Origin: Prevotella aff. ruminicola Tc2-24
GTDB taxonomy: Bacteria; Bacteroidota; Bacteroidia; Bacteroidales; Bacteroidaceae
Direction of reading: 5' to 3'
Assembly (NCBI RefSeq): GCF_900110895.1
Contig: NZ_FOIQ01000004.1
Span: 124,001 to 188,000, forward strand
DNA length: 64,000 nucleotides
The stretch's first letter is position 1. Each line of letters starts with the position of its first letter. Both the position numbers and the translations under genes were made by a program. A model generated the notes under the pieces. That model had not been told where the DNA came from, made no database searches, and saw nothing but the letters and a program-made list of their open reading frames with translations. This document shows positions 1 to 8,864 of the stretch, piece by piece.

Positions 1-1800
1 AAACTCAGGCGACTCGGCTTCTCGGTAGATGGTGAGTGTATGGGTGGTCGGCTGGTATCTGCCAATGCGGATACCGCCTACACTCATGGCATAGTCGATG
101 TTTTGTATATATCCTCTTACCTCGTCATTAGCTTCCTGCAATAGTTTGATGTTCTCCTGTTGTTGATGGTAGGAGTTCGCAACCTCTGTGATGTCGCGGC
201 CTGTACCATAGATACCGAGCAACTGACCGTCATCGTCATGAACAGGAATCAGCTGCTGTTCATAATAGCTTTTCTCCTTGCGTCTCCACAGTTTACCGTT
301 GTGTCCTTCTTCATCTGGCGGAATGATCTGTGTGGCATAGAAATAATCGAGATCGTCAGCTTGAAGGTCGTGAATACCTGTTACGTCGGCAATGGATATC
401 CGCTTGGCTAACAACTCCTTGCGGTTGGTGCCGAAGGTCTCGCATGCTTTGTTATTTAGGTCATAGAGAATACCGTTGCTATCGTAATATACCATATCAA
501 CCATAGCCGTCTCAAAGATTGACTGATATCGTAGCTTTGTATCCTGAATCTTCCGCATGCGGGTGTGCTCGTCAGTCTTGTCGTTCCCTGAGCAGATAAT
601 AACCGTTGGTTTCTTGTCCTTGTCACGTTGGAAGACAGAGAGCTTGATGCTGTAGTCGCGTTCTTCTCCATCATCCTGTCTGGACCTGATGTCAAGGGCT
701 ATGGTGTGTACCTTGTCTTCTATAACTTGTTTCAAGGCTTGGTTCAGATGGAGGAAGTCATCAGCACTGTATCGGCGTGAGAACTCAAGAGAGGAGTATT
801 CTCGTTGCGGCTTTCCGTGCTGGTCCATGACCGTGAATATCTGCGTGGCAACATGGTAGGTCCAGAATCTGACACGACTGGTTCGCATAATCAGGGTGAG
901 CCGTTCGTTGTTCCTTTGCACATTCCTGGTCATCTTACGTTCCTGTAGTCTGTAGAAGATATAGTAGCCAAGTACGAGGACGGCGAAGAGTGCCAAGGCA
1001 GAGATGAGTTGCCATATCCAAGAGGGGATACCTGTCTCTTTCCTGTTAGGGTAGAACCACTTATTCTGGATTGGCTGTAACCGTTCTGTGGCACGGAGGA
1101 CAGAGAAAACACTGTCGATACGGGCAAGCAGGTTCAGGTCTTTCGACATGAACTTATACTCTCCGTAAGGAAGATCAATAGGTGTAATCTCAAGGTTGTC
1201 CAGGTGATATCTCCAGAGTAACCATTTCAACGACATCGTGTTCCACAGGATGACACCCTCTCTCTTGGCGCTGACCTTCTGGGTGGCTTCTTTCATGTCG
1301 TTGTACGCCTCAATCTCTTTGGCCAGGTTGTGGTCCTTGATATAGTGGTGACTGAAACTCCCTTCGTGTACAATGATGGTGTGTCCCGCCAGATCGTGCT
1401 CGTTTCTGATACCTAAGTTCTTGCCCTTTGGCGATACGATACTGTGAGTGAAAAGTTGGACGATAGACTTGCTGTACGAGGAGTTTCCCCTTGAGAAGCT
1501 CGCATCCATTCGGAGCATCAGGTCTGATCTCCCTTCCTGTAAGTCTTTCTGGGCTTCCAACGTAGGCTTCAGCTTGATAATATAGGGTATGTCCAGTTCT
1601 TTAAAGATTAGTTTCAGGAGATCGACATTATAACCGTCAGGCTCACCGTTCTCGTTTAGGAAAACATAAGGCCACAGATCCCATGCGTCTTCGTAGATCA
1701 ACGGACGTTCTGTCGAGTAGGATCTAGCATAATCGGCTTTCTCTTCAGCTATAGCAGACAGAGTGCACAGAAGCAGTATCAGAATCGTGAGTTTCTTCAT
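1..1800 (-). CDS. Sensor histidine kinase with periplasmic solute-binding domain and PAS domains (partial, 3' end beyond window)
   Basis: Reading the minus strand from the ATG at 1800 gives 600 open codons to the window edge, so the C-terminus is missing. A signal peptide (MKKLTILILLLCTLSAIA) is followed at about residues 30-250 by a sequence resembling the SBP_bac_3 periplasmic amino-acid-binding fold (YEDAWDLWPYVFLNENGEPD, DGYNVDLLK). A membrane segment lies at about 265-290 (SWIWQLISALALFAVLVLGYY), then PAS-like regions from about 300 to 560. The kinase core should lie beyond base 1; this is inferred from the two neighbours. The start is fixed by a 4-bp ATGA overlap with the stop of the upstream kinase gene, indicating translational coupling. 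It is the last visible gene of a three-kinase operon. A signal-binding, membrane-anchored histidine kinase is likely; the ligand is unknown. Confidence 0.8.
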   Translation of the reverse strand, partial: MKKLTILILLLCTLSAIAEEKADYARSYSTERPLIYEDAWDLWPYVFLNENGEPDGYNVDLLKLIFKELDIPYIIKLKPTLEAQKDLQEGRSDLMLRMDASFSRGNSSYSKSIVQLFTHSIVSPKGKNLGIRNEHDLAGHTIIVHEGSFSHHYIKDHNLAKEIEAYNDMKEATQKVSAKREGVILWNTMSLKWLLWRYHLDNLEITPIDLPYGEYKFMSKDLNLLARIDSVFSVLRATERLQPIQNKWFYPNRKETGIPSWIWQLISALALFAVLVLGYYIFYRLQERKMTRNVQRNNERLTLIMRTSRVRFWTYHVATQIFTVMDQHGKPQREYSSLEFSRRYSADDFLHLNQALKQVIEDKVHTIALDIRSRQDDGEERDYSIKLSVFQRDKDKKPTVIICSGNDKTDEHTRMRKIQDTKLRYQSIFETAMVDMVYYDSNGILYDLNNKACETFGTNRKELLAKRISIADVTGIHDLQADDLDYFYATQIIPPDEEGHNGKLWRRKEKSYYEQQLIPVHDDDGQLLGIYGTGRDITEVANSYHQQQENIKLLQEANDEVRGYIQNIDYAMSVGGIRIGRYQPTTHTLTIYREAESPEF

Positions 1801-3875
1801 GTATTGTCGGATGCTTGGTCGCTTTCTTTGATGGTCTCTTCCCGTTGACATGGAATCCACAGCCAGAATGTGGATCCTTGTCCTTCTCCTTCCGAAAGGA
1901 TGCCGATATCTCCGTGGCATCCCTCGGCAATAGCCTTGCAGATACTAAGGCCTAAGCCCGTTCCCTGAATAAAGTCGTTGAGTTTGACAAAACGGTCGAA
2001 TACCTTTTCCTGATATTCCTTTGGAATGCCAACTCCAGTATCTTCACAAAAGATATACAGTCCACCGCCGTCTTTCTCTTGATATTCATATCCCACCTTG
2101 ATATGCCCTTCATGGGTATATTTGATGGCGTTTGTCACAAAGTTCGTGATGACCTGCTGTATACGTCCTTTGTCAATCTTGGTGATGAACGACTCGTATG
2201 GGTTGTCTATGATGTATTGCACCTTTGGCTCCTGCACACGTTGTGCCAGAGAGTTGCAGATGTCGTTGAAGTCCTTAGCGAAGTCGGTAGTCGTTGGCTG
2301 CACATGGATACCGTTTGTCTCCAGAGACGATACCGCAAGGATATCGTTGATCAGACGGAGCAGAATATCACAGTTGTTCATGATGACTCGTGTGATCTCT
2401 TTCTTCTCTTCTGGGGTCGTCAGCATGGGGAGCACATCAGAGAAACCCACGATGGCGTTGAGTGGCGTACGAATCTCATGTGTCATATTCGCCATGAATA
2501 CGCTTTTCCTCCTGCCGGAATCGTTGGCCCGTTCTGTCTCCTGTTTCAGTTGTTCTTGTTTCTTGATGAGAACAGTGACGTTGCGGATGATGCCGTAGCA
2601 ACCTACGAATTGATTGTTTCCATCATAATAAGGTACACTATCGATGATGTTCCACTGAGGCTCATCGCTTTCGTGGAAGAGCGGACGTGTATTGCAGAGG
2701 AAGTTCCGTGGTTTATTGAAGGCGGCCTCCGGATGTTCGAACAGCAGCTTGCTGGTGTCGGATGTTGTGATAAGACAACTCTGGAAGTGCTCAAGTGTGA
2801 TCTTTCTCTCTGGTCTGCTGAGTCCTCTATAGAAGGTCACTTCATTGTTGACAAAAGAACAGCGCCAGAAGCGCATGTCGCAGTTGTCCATCAGATACTG
2901 CAGCTCTCCCTCATATTGTTGGATCTTCTCGTTGGTGTCACGTATCTCCTTGTCGTTCTTCTTGTTTTGCAGGTAGAGCTCTCTTTCCTGTGTGATGTCT
3001 CGGATGGAGAACGTGATATAGACAAGTTCTTTCTTCTCATCGTAGATAGGGTGTAGTCGAAGCTCCGTGTAGCAGTTGACACCCCGTTCAATGATAACGC
3101 TCTTGGTGCAGAAATACAGCTCCTCCACATGACGGTTGTTCAGCACCTCCCTGAAAGTGGGCATGTCGTAGATGGTACGGTTGAAATAGAAAGGATCGTC
3201 CTCGGATTGGAACCTCAGGATCTCCCGCATCTTACGATTGGCTGTTATCAAGTGGCCTTCTTTGTCGTAGAAGGCCAGTCCGGCGATAGGCTGCTCAAAG
3301 ATCATACGGTACTTGTCAGTCATCTGGTTCTCCTGGCGTTCCAGCAACACCTGATCCGTCTTGTCGGTGAGCGTGCAGAAGATATTGGTAGGCATCCTTC
3401 TCCTTTTGTCGGCAAACTCTACAATACCGATATCCTGGATAAATCGCCAGTAGGGTTGTCCGTCACCTCTGTTAAGATCCCATCGGAACATACATTCCTC
3501 GGTATGGCCATTCTTTATCAGTCGCTGTAGAAAGTCGATGTATATCTGACGGTCATCAGGATGAATGTACTCGAGGCTCTCTTGATAGCTGAGTCCTTTT
3601 TCTGGCAAGAAGTTACCATGCATGTTATACGCATACCTCTCTTGTATGGATAATCGGATCACATCGTTCCTGCTGACGTTCAGCGTCTGTTGCATGATTA
3701 ACGCCAGATCCTTTACTCGTCGGGCATTATGCCGTATTCGCATGATGCTGATATGGGTGACCGCCCATACAAGCAGGAAGGCGACGACGGCCGATATAAC
3801 CATCAGCAGGGATACGCCTTCGATGCCAGGGTTATGGTGGATATACAGTAATATGTTTGTTAGTAGTGTCATCAT
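1797..3875 (-). CDS. PAS-containing membrane sensor histidine kinase
   Basis: About 692 residues. There is an N-terminal membrane segment (LLMVISAVVAFLLVWAVTHI, about residues 20-40), two or three PAS-type regions (about 60-420), then a complete kinase core: H-box MTHEIRTPLNAIVGF with the phosphoacceptor His, N-box NFVTNAIKYTHEG, G1 EDTGVGIP and G2 GTGLGLSICKAIAEG. All catalytic motifs look intact, so it should autophosphorylate. No receiver or DNA-binding domain is attached and no response regulator lies beside it. An open frame extends to 3935 inside the upstream gene; I chose the ATG at 3875 (a second ATG is at 3872) because it follows the upstream stop at 3890 with a purine-rich AAGGACC in between. 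The downstream gene overlaps its stop by ATGA. Confidence 0.88.
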   Translation of the reverse strand: MMTLLTNILLYIHHNPGIEGVSLLMVISAVVAFLLVWAVTHISIMRIRHNARRVKDLALIMQQTLNVSRNDVIRLSIQERYAYNMHGNFLPEKGLSYQESLEYIHPDDRQIYIDFLQRLIKNGHTEECMFRWDLNRGDGQPYWRFIQDIGIVEFADKRRRMPTNIFCTLTDKTDQVLLERQENQMTDKYRMIFEQPIAGLAFYDKEGHLITANRKMREILRFQSEDDPFYFNRTIYDMPTFREVLNNRHVEELYFCTKSVIIERGVNCYTELRLHPIYDEKKELVYITFSIRDITQERELYLQNKKNDKEIRDTNEKIQQYEGELQYLMDNCDMRFWRCSFVNNEVTFYRGLSRPERKITLEHFQSCLITTSDTSKLLFEHPEAAFNKPRNFLCNTRPLFHESDEPQWNIIDSVPYYDGNNQFVGCYGIIRNVTVLIKKQEQLKQETERANDSGRRKSVFMANMTHEIRTPLNAIVGFSDVLPMLTTPEEKKEITRVIMNNCDILLRLINDILAVSSLETNGIHVQPTTTDFAKDFNDICNSLAQRVQEPKVQYIIDNPYESFITKIDKGRIQQVITNFVTNAIKYTHEGHIKVGYEYQEKDGGGLYIFCEDTGVGIPKEYQEKVFDRFVKLNDFIQGTGLGLSICKAIAEGCHGDIGILSEGEGQGSTFWLWIPCQREETIKESDQASDNT

Positions 3876-3889
3876 CTTTTTTCTGGTCC

Positions 3890-6028
3890 TTATATGATTA
3901 TTTCGGCCTTCTTCTCCAGACTGGTCATCTCGCAAGGTACACTGACATAGAAGGTGCTACCCTTGCCTGGCGCTGTTTGCAGTTCTATCGTTCCCCCCAT
4001 CTGTTGCAGAAGTTCCTTGACGATGGGCAGATCGAGCCCTGTACCAGGATGTCCGTGCTCCGTTTCTCGCTCAAAGCGATTGAAGAGCCGTTCTTTAGCC
4101 TCGGCAGTAAAACCTGTGCCAGTATCCTCGATGGTAATCATCAGCTCACCATGGCGGTATTCGCATTTAGCCCTTACTCTTCCTTCGTGAGTCGTATAGA
4201 GCGCATTGGCACAGAGCTTTTGGACGACCATCCCGAGATTCTGTTGGTCTATGATGACGTTCAGGTGGTTATAGGGATTATCCACGCTGACCTTTACCTC
4301 GGGAGATAGGGCGCTCCATCCCATATAGCACCAGCCTTCGAACAGTGGCACGAAATCACATTCCTGATAATTAAGCTCAATCATATGAGCATCCAGCCGT
4401 GATATGAACAGGATATCATCGATCAGCCGTAACAGCACGTTGGTATTCTTCCTGATCTCTTCTGCAAAGATAGGCTCATCCTCGATGCTATGCTCATTGT
4501 TGTAAAGTTCCGCGAAGCCGAGAACGGCATTCAATGGCGTCCTTAACTCATAGCTCATATTGAGCAGAAAGGTGTTCTTCAGTTGCTCGGCATCCTGTGC
4601 CTTGGCCGTTTCCTCCTGCAGTTGCAGTTCTGTATAGGTGATCTCTGTCTCGTTACGACACATGCCGAAATAATGGGTTACGTGTCCGTCGGCATCAAAG
4701 ATTGGCATGATATGGAAAGACAGATAGATGTCTCTTCCTCGGCTGTCGCGCATGATCGTTGGGAACGTACAAGTGAAGGTCTGCCTCTGCCGTTGGTCCA
4801 TGCGACGGAAGTAGCCTCTGGCTCTTCGATGGCTGTCCTCTTTGAGCAAAGCGATGGCGCGCAGTTCCGTCAACCGATACTGAGCCTTGCTCAGATCACT
4901 GAAGAGCTCTAGAATATGAGTCTCTGGGTTGTAGCTCATCAGTTGCACGTTGCTCGCCTTCAACGAGTAGTTGATATTGTCTATATAAGTCTGAATATCT
5001 TTGGTCGTCGTCTTCAGCTGTCTGCTCATCTGACGCTCGTGATGGTGTGACTCCACCATCTCCGTGATATTTCGTCCGGCTGTGACGATGCCCCTCAGAC
5101 TGCCGTCCTCGTTGCGGAGGGCTCTCACCGATACCTCATAATAGATCGTGCCTCTTAGCAGAACCTCCGGAACCTTCTCGTCCTCTCTCTTCACCTTGTC
5201 GATATTGGTGATGGATGAGCACAGCAGATGATCCAAGTGCTCAATGTCCAGGTCCTTGTAGGCAGGGATGTCGGTAATCTTGATCCTCCTTCTCAGTAGT
5301 GAGTCGCGGTCTGATATGCAGAACGTCTCACAGGCCTTATCGTTGATCTCCGTCAGATATCCGTCGGCATCATAGAAGATCATGTCGACCAGCGAGGAGT
5401 TGAAGACATTGTGGTAGCGTAGCATCAGTTTCCTGACTTTCTCGCCGTTCTTTTTCTCTTCGGTGATATCGTGCTGGATACCCAGCAAGGCAGTTGGACG
5501 ATGATGCTTGTCATGGCGCAACACAGACACGTTGACATCGTAGATCCGTTGCTCTGTCTCTGCATCTTTTGGTATAGGTCCTTTGATGAGGAAAGACTCC
5601 GACAGGGTCTCGCCAGCCGTCATCGACTTAATCGTATTCCTTATGGAGCCGACATCACTGGGGTCGTAGTTCTGTGCAAAGTCAAAGGGAAAGAAGCTGA
5701 GCTCCTTATTATCGTCTGTATAAACCTTGAACACGTGTTGCGAGATGTCGTATACCCATGTCTGTGTCTTGTTCGAGGCGAGGACCATCGACAGTTGGGC
5801 ATTAATCCGTCTGGCTTCCGCACCTGCTTCCTGTTCACGGTAATAATAAATCCGATTGGCGAAGATCATGACAAAGAGCATGATCAGGAAGATGGCTATC
5901 AGGTAGGCGAGTGTATGGTGAATATCGAAAGCATCCAGGATTTTTTCAGACTGTGCCCTTGCTGTTATGCCTTCTAGTAAGAAGACGCTGCACATGCTTA
6001 TCCTGGCGAGATATATGTGAATACGCAT
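3890..6028 (-). CDS. PAS-containing histidine kinase homologue with degenerate catalytic motifs
   Basis: About 712 residues from the ATG at 6028. A signal-like start (MRIHIYLARISMCSVFLLEG) and a second membrane segment (TLAYLIAIFLIMLFVMIFAN) precede at least three PAS-like regions and a HisKA/HATPase region. The H-box reads NMSYELRTPLNAVLGF: the conserved His is Tyr (codon 4550-4552). The G2 box reads GTGLDLPIV instead of GLGL (Asp codon 4031-4033), and the N-box is altered (QKLCANALYTTHEG) though the Mg-binding Asn remains. G1 (EDTGTGFT) is kept. It therefore probably cannot autophosphorylate in cis and may be a pseudokinase or regulatory partner. It is first in the operon, 14 bp before the next kinase. 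A -7 box lies at 6058-6065. An upstream ATG in frame at 6112 is less likely because that promoter would lie inside the gene. Confidence 0.85.
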   Translation of the reverse strand: MRIHIYLARISMCSVFLLEGITARAQSEKILDAFDIHHTLAYLIAIFLIMLFVMIFANRIYYYREQEAGAEARRINAQLSMVLASNKTQTWVYDISQHVFKVYTDDNKELSFFPFDFAQNYDPSDVGSIRNTIKSMTAGETLSESFLIKGPIPKDAETEQRIYDVNVSVLRHDKHHRPTALLGIQHDITEEKKNGEKVRKLMLRYHNVFNSSLVDMIFYDADGYLTEINDKACETFCISDRDSLLRRRIKITDIPAYKDLDIEHLDHLLCSSITNIDKVKREDEKVPEVLLRGTIYYEVSVRALRNEDGSLRGIVTAGRNITEMVESHHHERQMSRQLKTTTKDIQTYIDNINYSLKASNVQLMSYNPETHILELFSDLSKAQYRLTELRAIALLKEDSHRRARGYFRRMDQRQRQTFTCTFPTIMRDSRGRDIYLSFHIMPIFDADGHVTHYFGMCRNETEITYTELQLQEETAKAQDAEQLKNTFLLNMSYELRTPLNAVLGFAELYNNEHSIEDEPIFAEEIRKNTNVLLRLIDDILFISRLDAHMIELNYQECDFVPLFEGWCYMGWSALSPEVKVSVDNPYNHLNVIIDQQNLGMVVQKLCANALYTTHEGRVRAKCEYRHGELMITIEDTGTGFTAEAKERLFNRFERETEHGHPGTGLDLPIVKELLQQMGGTIELQTAPGKGSTFYVSVPCEMTSLEKKAEIII

Positions 6029-6057
6029 ATTATTGGCTGGTCTTGTAGTAATAGCTG

Positions 6058-6065
6058 CAAAGATA
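6058..6065 (-). promoter_or_regulatory. Bacteroidetes -7 promoter box for the three-kinase operon
   Basis: The minus strand reads TATCTTTG, an exact TAnnTTTG match, 29 bases upstream of the ATG at 6028. No clear -33 TTTG is seen. Confidence 0.55.
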
Positions 6066-6098
6066 ATATAATCTGATTGAAAAAAAGAATATTTATAT

Positions 6099-6140
6099 AA
6101 AAAAAAGCACAATTTGCCTAGTTAAGAGGCAAATTGTGCT
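6099..6140 (-). terminator. Rho-independent terminator of cysK
   Basis: A perfect 14-bp stem, AGCACAATTTGCCT (6106-6119) with AGGCAAATTGTGCT (6127-6140), has a 7-base loop. It is followed on the minus strand by a run of eight T (6099-6106 on the plus strand read as A). It lies just downstream of the cysK stop at 6162, in the correct orientation. Confidence 0.92.
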
Positions 6141-6161
6141 CAAATCTTCAATCTATAAGGG

Positions 6162-7109
6162 CTAAAGTGGGTATTCCTCAAAAGCGTAGAGAACGGTCGA
6201 CAGGTATCTCTCGCCCGTGTCGGGGAGCAAGGTGACGATGGTCTTGTCTTTGTTCTCTGGGCGTTTGGCGATCTCCGAGGCGGCATAAGCAGCGGCTCCG
6301 GAAGAGATGCCTACCAGCAGACCGTCGTATTTGGCCAGCTCACGACCAGCGCGGATGGCATCGTCGTTCTCCACGTCGAACACCTCGTCGATCAGTGTAC
6401 CGTTATAGGTCTTGGGTACAAAGCCGGCGCCGATACCCTGAATCTTATGAGGACCGCTCTGCCCACCGTTCAGTACTGGCGACGACTTAGGCTCCACGGC
6501 AATTACCTTGATATTCGGGTTCTGCTCCTTGAGGTATTTCGCGATACCAGAAACGGTACCGCCTGTACCTACACCAGCGACGAAGATGTCCACCTTTCCG
6601 TCAGTCTGTGCCCAGACCTCTGGCCCCGTTGTGGCATAGTGCTTGGCGGGGTTGGCAGGATTCTCGAACTGCTGCAGGATGATGCTTCCAGGTATGGAGT
6701 CGCGCAACTCCTCTGCGGCCTTGATGGCACCAGGCATACCGTCCTTGCCACTGGTCAGACGTACCTCAGCCCCGTAGGCTTTTACCAGGTTTCTGCGCTC
6801 GATGCTCATGGTCTCAGGCATGGTCAGAATCAGCTTATAACCTTTCACAGCCGCTACCAATGCCAGTCCTACACCCGTGTTTCCGCTGGTAGGCTCGATG
6901 ATGGTAGCCCCAGGCTTCAGCAGTCCCTTCTGTTCTGCATCTTCGATCATCGCCAGTGCGATGCGGTCTTTTACACTACCACCAGGATTGAAGTACTCAA
7001 TCTTAGCGATGACAGGATTCTTGAGTCCCTTGGCCTCTGAGAACTTCGTGAGCTCCAGCAGAGGGGTGTTGCCGATCAGATCGGTCAGTTTCTTTGCGAT
7101 TTTAGCCAT
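6162..7109 (-). CDS. cysK: Cysteine synthase A (O-acetylserine sulfhydrylase)
   Basis: A 315-residue cytoplasmic PLP enzyme that makes L-cysteine from O-acetylserine and sulfide. The PLP lysine lies in NPGGSVKDR (about residue 47), the substrate loop in [12 protein letters not shown] (about 72-83) and the phosphate-binding glycine loop in [15 protein letters not shown]. Length and motif spacing are normal for CysK. It stands alone, with its own promoter (7142-7149) and a strong terminator (6099-6140), and is divergent from frr. Short inverted repeats in the divergent region could be operators, but nothing shows cysteine control directly. Confidence 0.96.
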   Translation of the reverse strand: MAKIAKKLTDLIGNTPLLELTKFSEAKGLKNPVIAKIEYFNPGGSVKDRIALAMIEDAEQKGLLKPGATIIEPTSGNTGVGLALVAAVKGYKLILTMPETMSIERRNLVKAYGAEVRLTSGKDGMPGAIKAAEELRDSIPGSIILQQFENPANPAKHYATTGPEVWAQTDGKVDIFVAGVGTGGTVSGIAKYLKEQNPNIKVIAVEPKSSPVLNGGQSGPHKIQGIGAGFVPKTYNGTLIDEVFDVENDDAIRAGRELAKYDGLLVGISSGAAAYAASEIAKRPENKDKTIVTLLPDTGERYLSTVLYAFEEYPL

Positions 7110-7141
7110 ATTCTTAACTGTATTGGTTTATTATTCTGGTG

Positions 7142-7149
7142 CAAAGGTA
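7142..7149 (-). promoter_or_regulatory. -7 promoter box for cysK
   Basis: The minus strand reads TACCTTTG (TAnnTTTG), 32 bases upstream of the cysK ATG. Confidence 0.6.
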
Positions 7150-7194
7150 CGACGAAAAATCGTTCTCTGTAATAGCACAAGTGGGTTAAATCAT

Positions 7195-7212
7195 ATACCA
7201 CAATGATGGTAT
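7195..7212. promoter_or_regulatory. Inverted repeat in the cysK-frr divergent region, possible operator
   Basis: ATACCA (7195-7200) and TGGTAT (7207-7212) form a perfect 6-bp inverted repeat with a 6-base spacer, between the cysK and frr promoters. A protein-binding site is only an inference. Confidence 0.25.
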
Positions 7213-7279
7213 TTCGTTGTTCTGGCACTTTCCACCTATTTATATAATAGCGAAAATGATGATAAAAAGTGTAAAACGC

Positions 7280-7310
7280 TTGGAGATATCGGGGAAAAAG
7301 CATATCTTTG
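7280..7310 (+). promoter_or_regulatory. Promoter of frr-rsgA (TTG - spacer - TATCTTTG)
   Basis: TTGG at 7280-7283 and TATCTTTG at 7303-7310 match the Bacteroidetes -33/-7 pattern with a spacer of about 20 bases. The frr ATG is 30 bases downstream. Confidence 0.65.
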
Positions 7311-7340
7311 TCAACAGAAAAACTAGAACGTATTAAGATT

Positions 7341-7901
7341 ATGTTAGATGTAAAAGAAACTTTGAAGTCGAGTGAGGAGAGGATGGAGATGGCCGCCATG
7401 TACCTGGAGGAAGAGTTGAATCGTATCCGTGCAGGTCGTGCCAATGTCGCCATTCTCGACGCAGTTCGTGTGGAGGTTTATGGCAGTAGGGTGCCCCTGA
7501 ACCAGGTGGCTAACGTCAGCGTGCCCGATGCACGTACCATCGCCATCAAGCCTTGGGACCGTAAGGAGATCCGTAACATCGAGAAGGCCATCATGGACTC
7601 AGATGTTGGCATCACGCCAGAGAATAACGGTGAGGTGATACGCCTGAACATCCCCGTTCCTACAGAGGAGCGTCGTAGAGAGCTGGCCAAGCAGTGTAAT
7701 AAGATTGCTGAGAAGGCCAAGGTAGAAGTTCGTAATGTGCGTGCCGACATCAAGGATAAGTTGAAGAAAGCGGTAAAGGATGGTCTTTCTGAAGACAATG
7801 AGAAAGACGCAGAGCAGGAGCTCCAGAAGATCCACGACAAGTACATCAAGCGGATCGATGAGTTGATTGCCGCTAAGAACAAGGAGATCATGACGGTGTA
7901 G
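7341..7901 (+). CDS. frr: Ribosome recycling factor
   Basis: 186 residues from the ATG at 7341, the standard length for RRF, which with EF-G splits post-termination ribosomes. Family signatures are visible: [49 protein letters not shown] and the long C-terminal helix [17 protein letters not shown]. An ATG at 7308 in the same frame was rejected because it overlaps the -7 box at 7303-7310. rsgA follows with its ATG one base after the frr stop codon, so the two are probably cotranscribed and coupled; both act on ribosomes. Confidence 0.97.
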   Translation: MLDVKETLKSSEERMEMAAMYLEEELNRIRAGRANVAILDAVRVEVYGSRVPLNQVANVSVPDARTIAIKPWDRKEIRNIEKAIMDSDVGITPENNGEVIRLNIPVPTEERRRELAKQCNKIAEKAKVEVRNVRADIKDKLKKAVKDGLSEDNEKDAEQELQKIHDKYIKRIDELIAAKNKEIMTV

Positions 7902-7902
7902 G

Positions 7903-8841
7903 ATGAAAGGCCTCGTCGTCAAGAATACCGGGAGCTGGTACACCGTCCGCACAGACGACGGACAGCTGATCGAGAGTAAGATAAAGGGTAATTTCCGACT
8001 CAAGGGCATCCGCAGCACCAACCCTGTGGCGGTGGGCGACCATGTGGAGTTGGTACCCAACCAAGAAGGTACGGCGTTCATCACATCGATTGATGATCGC
8101 CGTAACTATATTATCCGGAAATCGCAGAACCTCTCCAAGCAGAGTCATATCATCGCGGCGAACGTCGATCAGGCGTTCTTGGTTGTCACGGTGAACCGTC
8201 CCCAGACGTCCACGACGTTTATCGACCGCTTTCTCGCCTCGGCTGAGGCCTATCGTGTTCCCGTCATGCTCATCTTCAACAAGACCGACCTGTTGGATGC
8301 CGAGGAGCGGCGCTATCAGGAGATGATGATTGCGTTGTACGAGAACGTGGGCTATCAGTGCTTCGCCATCTCGGCAGAGACGGGCGAGGGTGTGGAGGTT
8401 TTGCGGCCCCTACTCGATGGAAAGATCACCCTGCTCAGCGGCAACAGTGGCGTGGGCAAGTCGACCCTGATCAACCGCCTGGTCCCTGGTGTATGTCTCC
8501 GTACGGCAGAGATCAGCGATGCCCATAATACTGGTCAACACACGACCACCTTCTCCGAGATGATCTCGTTAGATGACCAGAAGCCGTCTTATCTGATCGA
8601 CACCCCAGGCATCAAGGGCTTCGGTACGTTTGACATGGAGCCCGAGGAACTGACGAGCTATTTCAAGGAGATCTTCCGTTTCTCCAAGGAGTGCCGTTTC
8701 TCGAACTGCACCCATACCCATGAGCCAGGTTGCGCTGTTCTTCAGGCGCTCGAGAAGCATTACATCGCCCAGAGCCGTTATCAGAGTTACCTCTCCATGC
8801 TGAATGACAAGGAAGAAAGCAAATATCGCGAGGCCTATTAA
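7903..8841 (+). CDS. rsgA: Ribosome small-subunit-dependent GTPase A
   Basis: A 312-residue circularly permuted GTPase that helps mature the 30S subunit. An N-terminal OB fold ([17 protein letters not shown]) precedes G motifs in permuted order: G4 NKTD (about residue 126), G1 [12 protein letters not shown] (about 185), then G3 DTPGIKGFG (about 232). The C-terminal zinc knuckle is [14 protein letters not shown]. Length is normal. It follows frr directly. Its stop codon sits in the loop of a strong hairpin (8821-8855) that probably ends transcription. Confidence 0.96.
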   Translation: MKGLVVKNTGSWYTVRTDDGQLIESKIKGNFRLKGIRSTNPVAVGDHVELVPNQEGTAFITSIDDRRNYIIRKSQNLSKQSHIIAANVDQAFLVVTVNRPQTSTTFIDRFLASAEAYRVPVMLIFNKTDLLDAEERRYQEMMIALYENVGYQCFAISAETGEGVEVLRPLLDGKITLLSGNSGVGKSTLINRLVPGVCLRTAEISDAHNTGQHTTTFSEMISLDDQKPSYLIDTPGIKGFGTFDMEPEELTSYFKEIFRFSKECRFSNCTHTHEPGCAVLQALEKHYIAQSRYQSYLSMLNDKEESKYREAY

Positions 8842-8855
8842 GTCTCGCGATATTT
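8821..8855. terminator. Bidirectional terminator-like hairpin across the rsgA stop codon
   Basis: AAATATCGCGAG (8821-8832) and CTCGCGATATTT (8844-8855) form a perfect 12-bp stem with an 11-base loop that contains the rsgA TAA (8839-8841). TTTG and a T-rich stretch follow on the plus strand. It separates convergent rsgA and the CotH gene. Confidence 0.8.
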
Positions 8856-8864
8856 GTTTCTCTT

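Noticed and set aside
2079..3056. Plus-strand frames opposite the histidine kinases.
   Set aside because: The minus frames carry H-, N- and G-box motifs; the plus frames carry nothing recognisable.
5641..5838. Integrase, transposase or phage genes that could explain the inverted segment or repeats.
   Set aside because: No protein in the window resembles a recombinase or transposase, so any enzyme that acts on the repeats must be encoded elsewhere.
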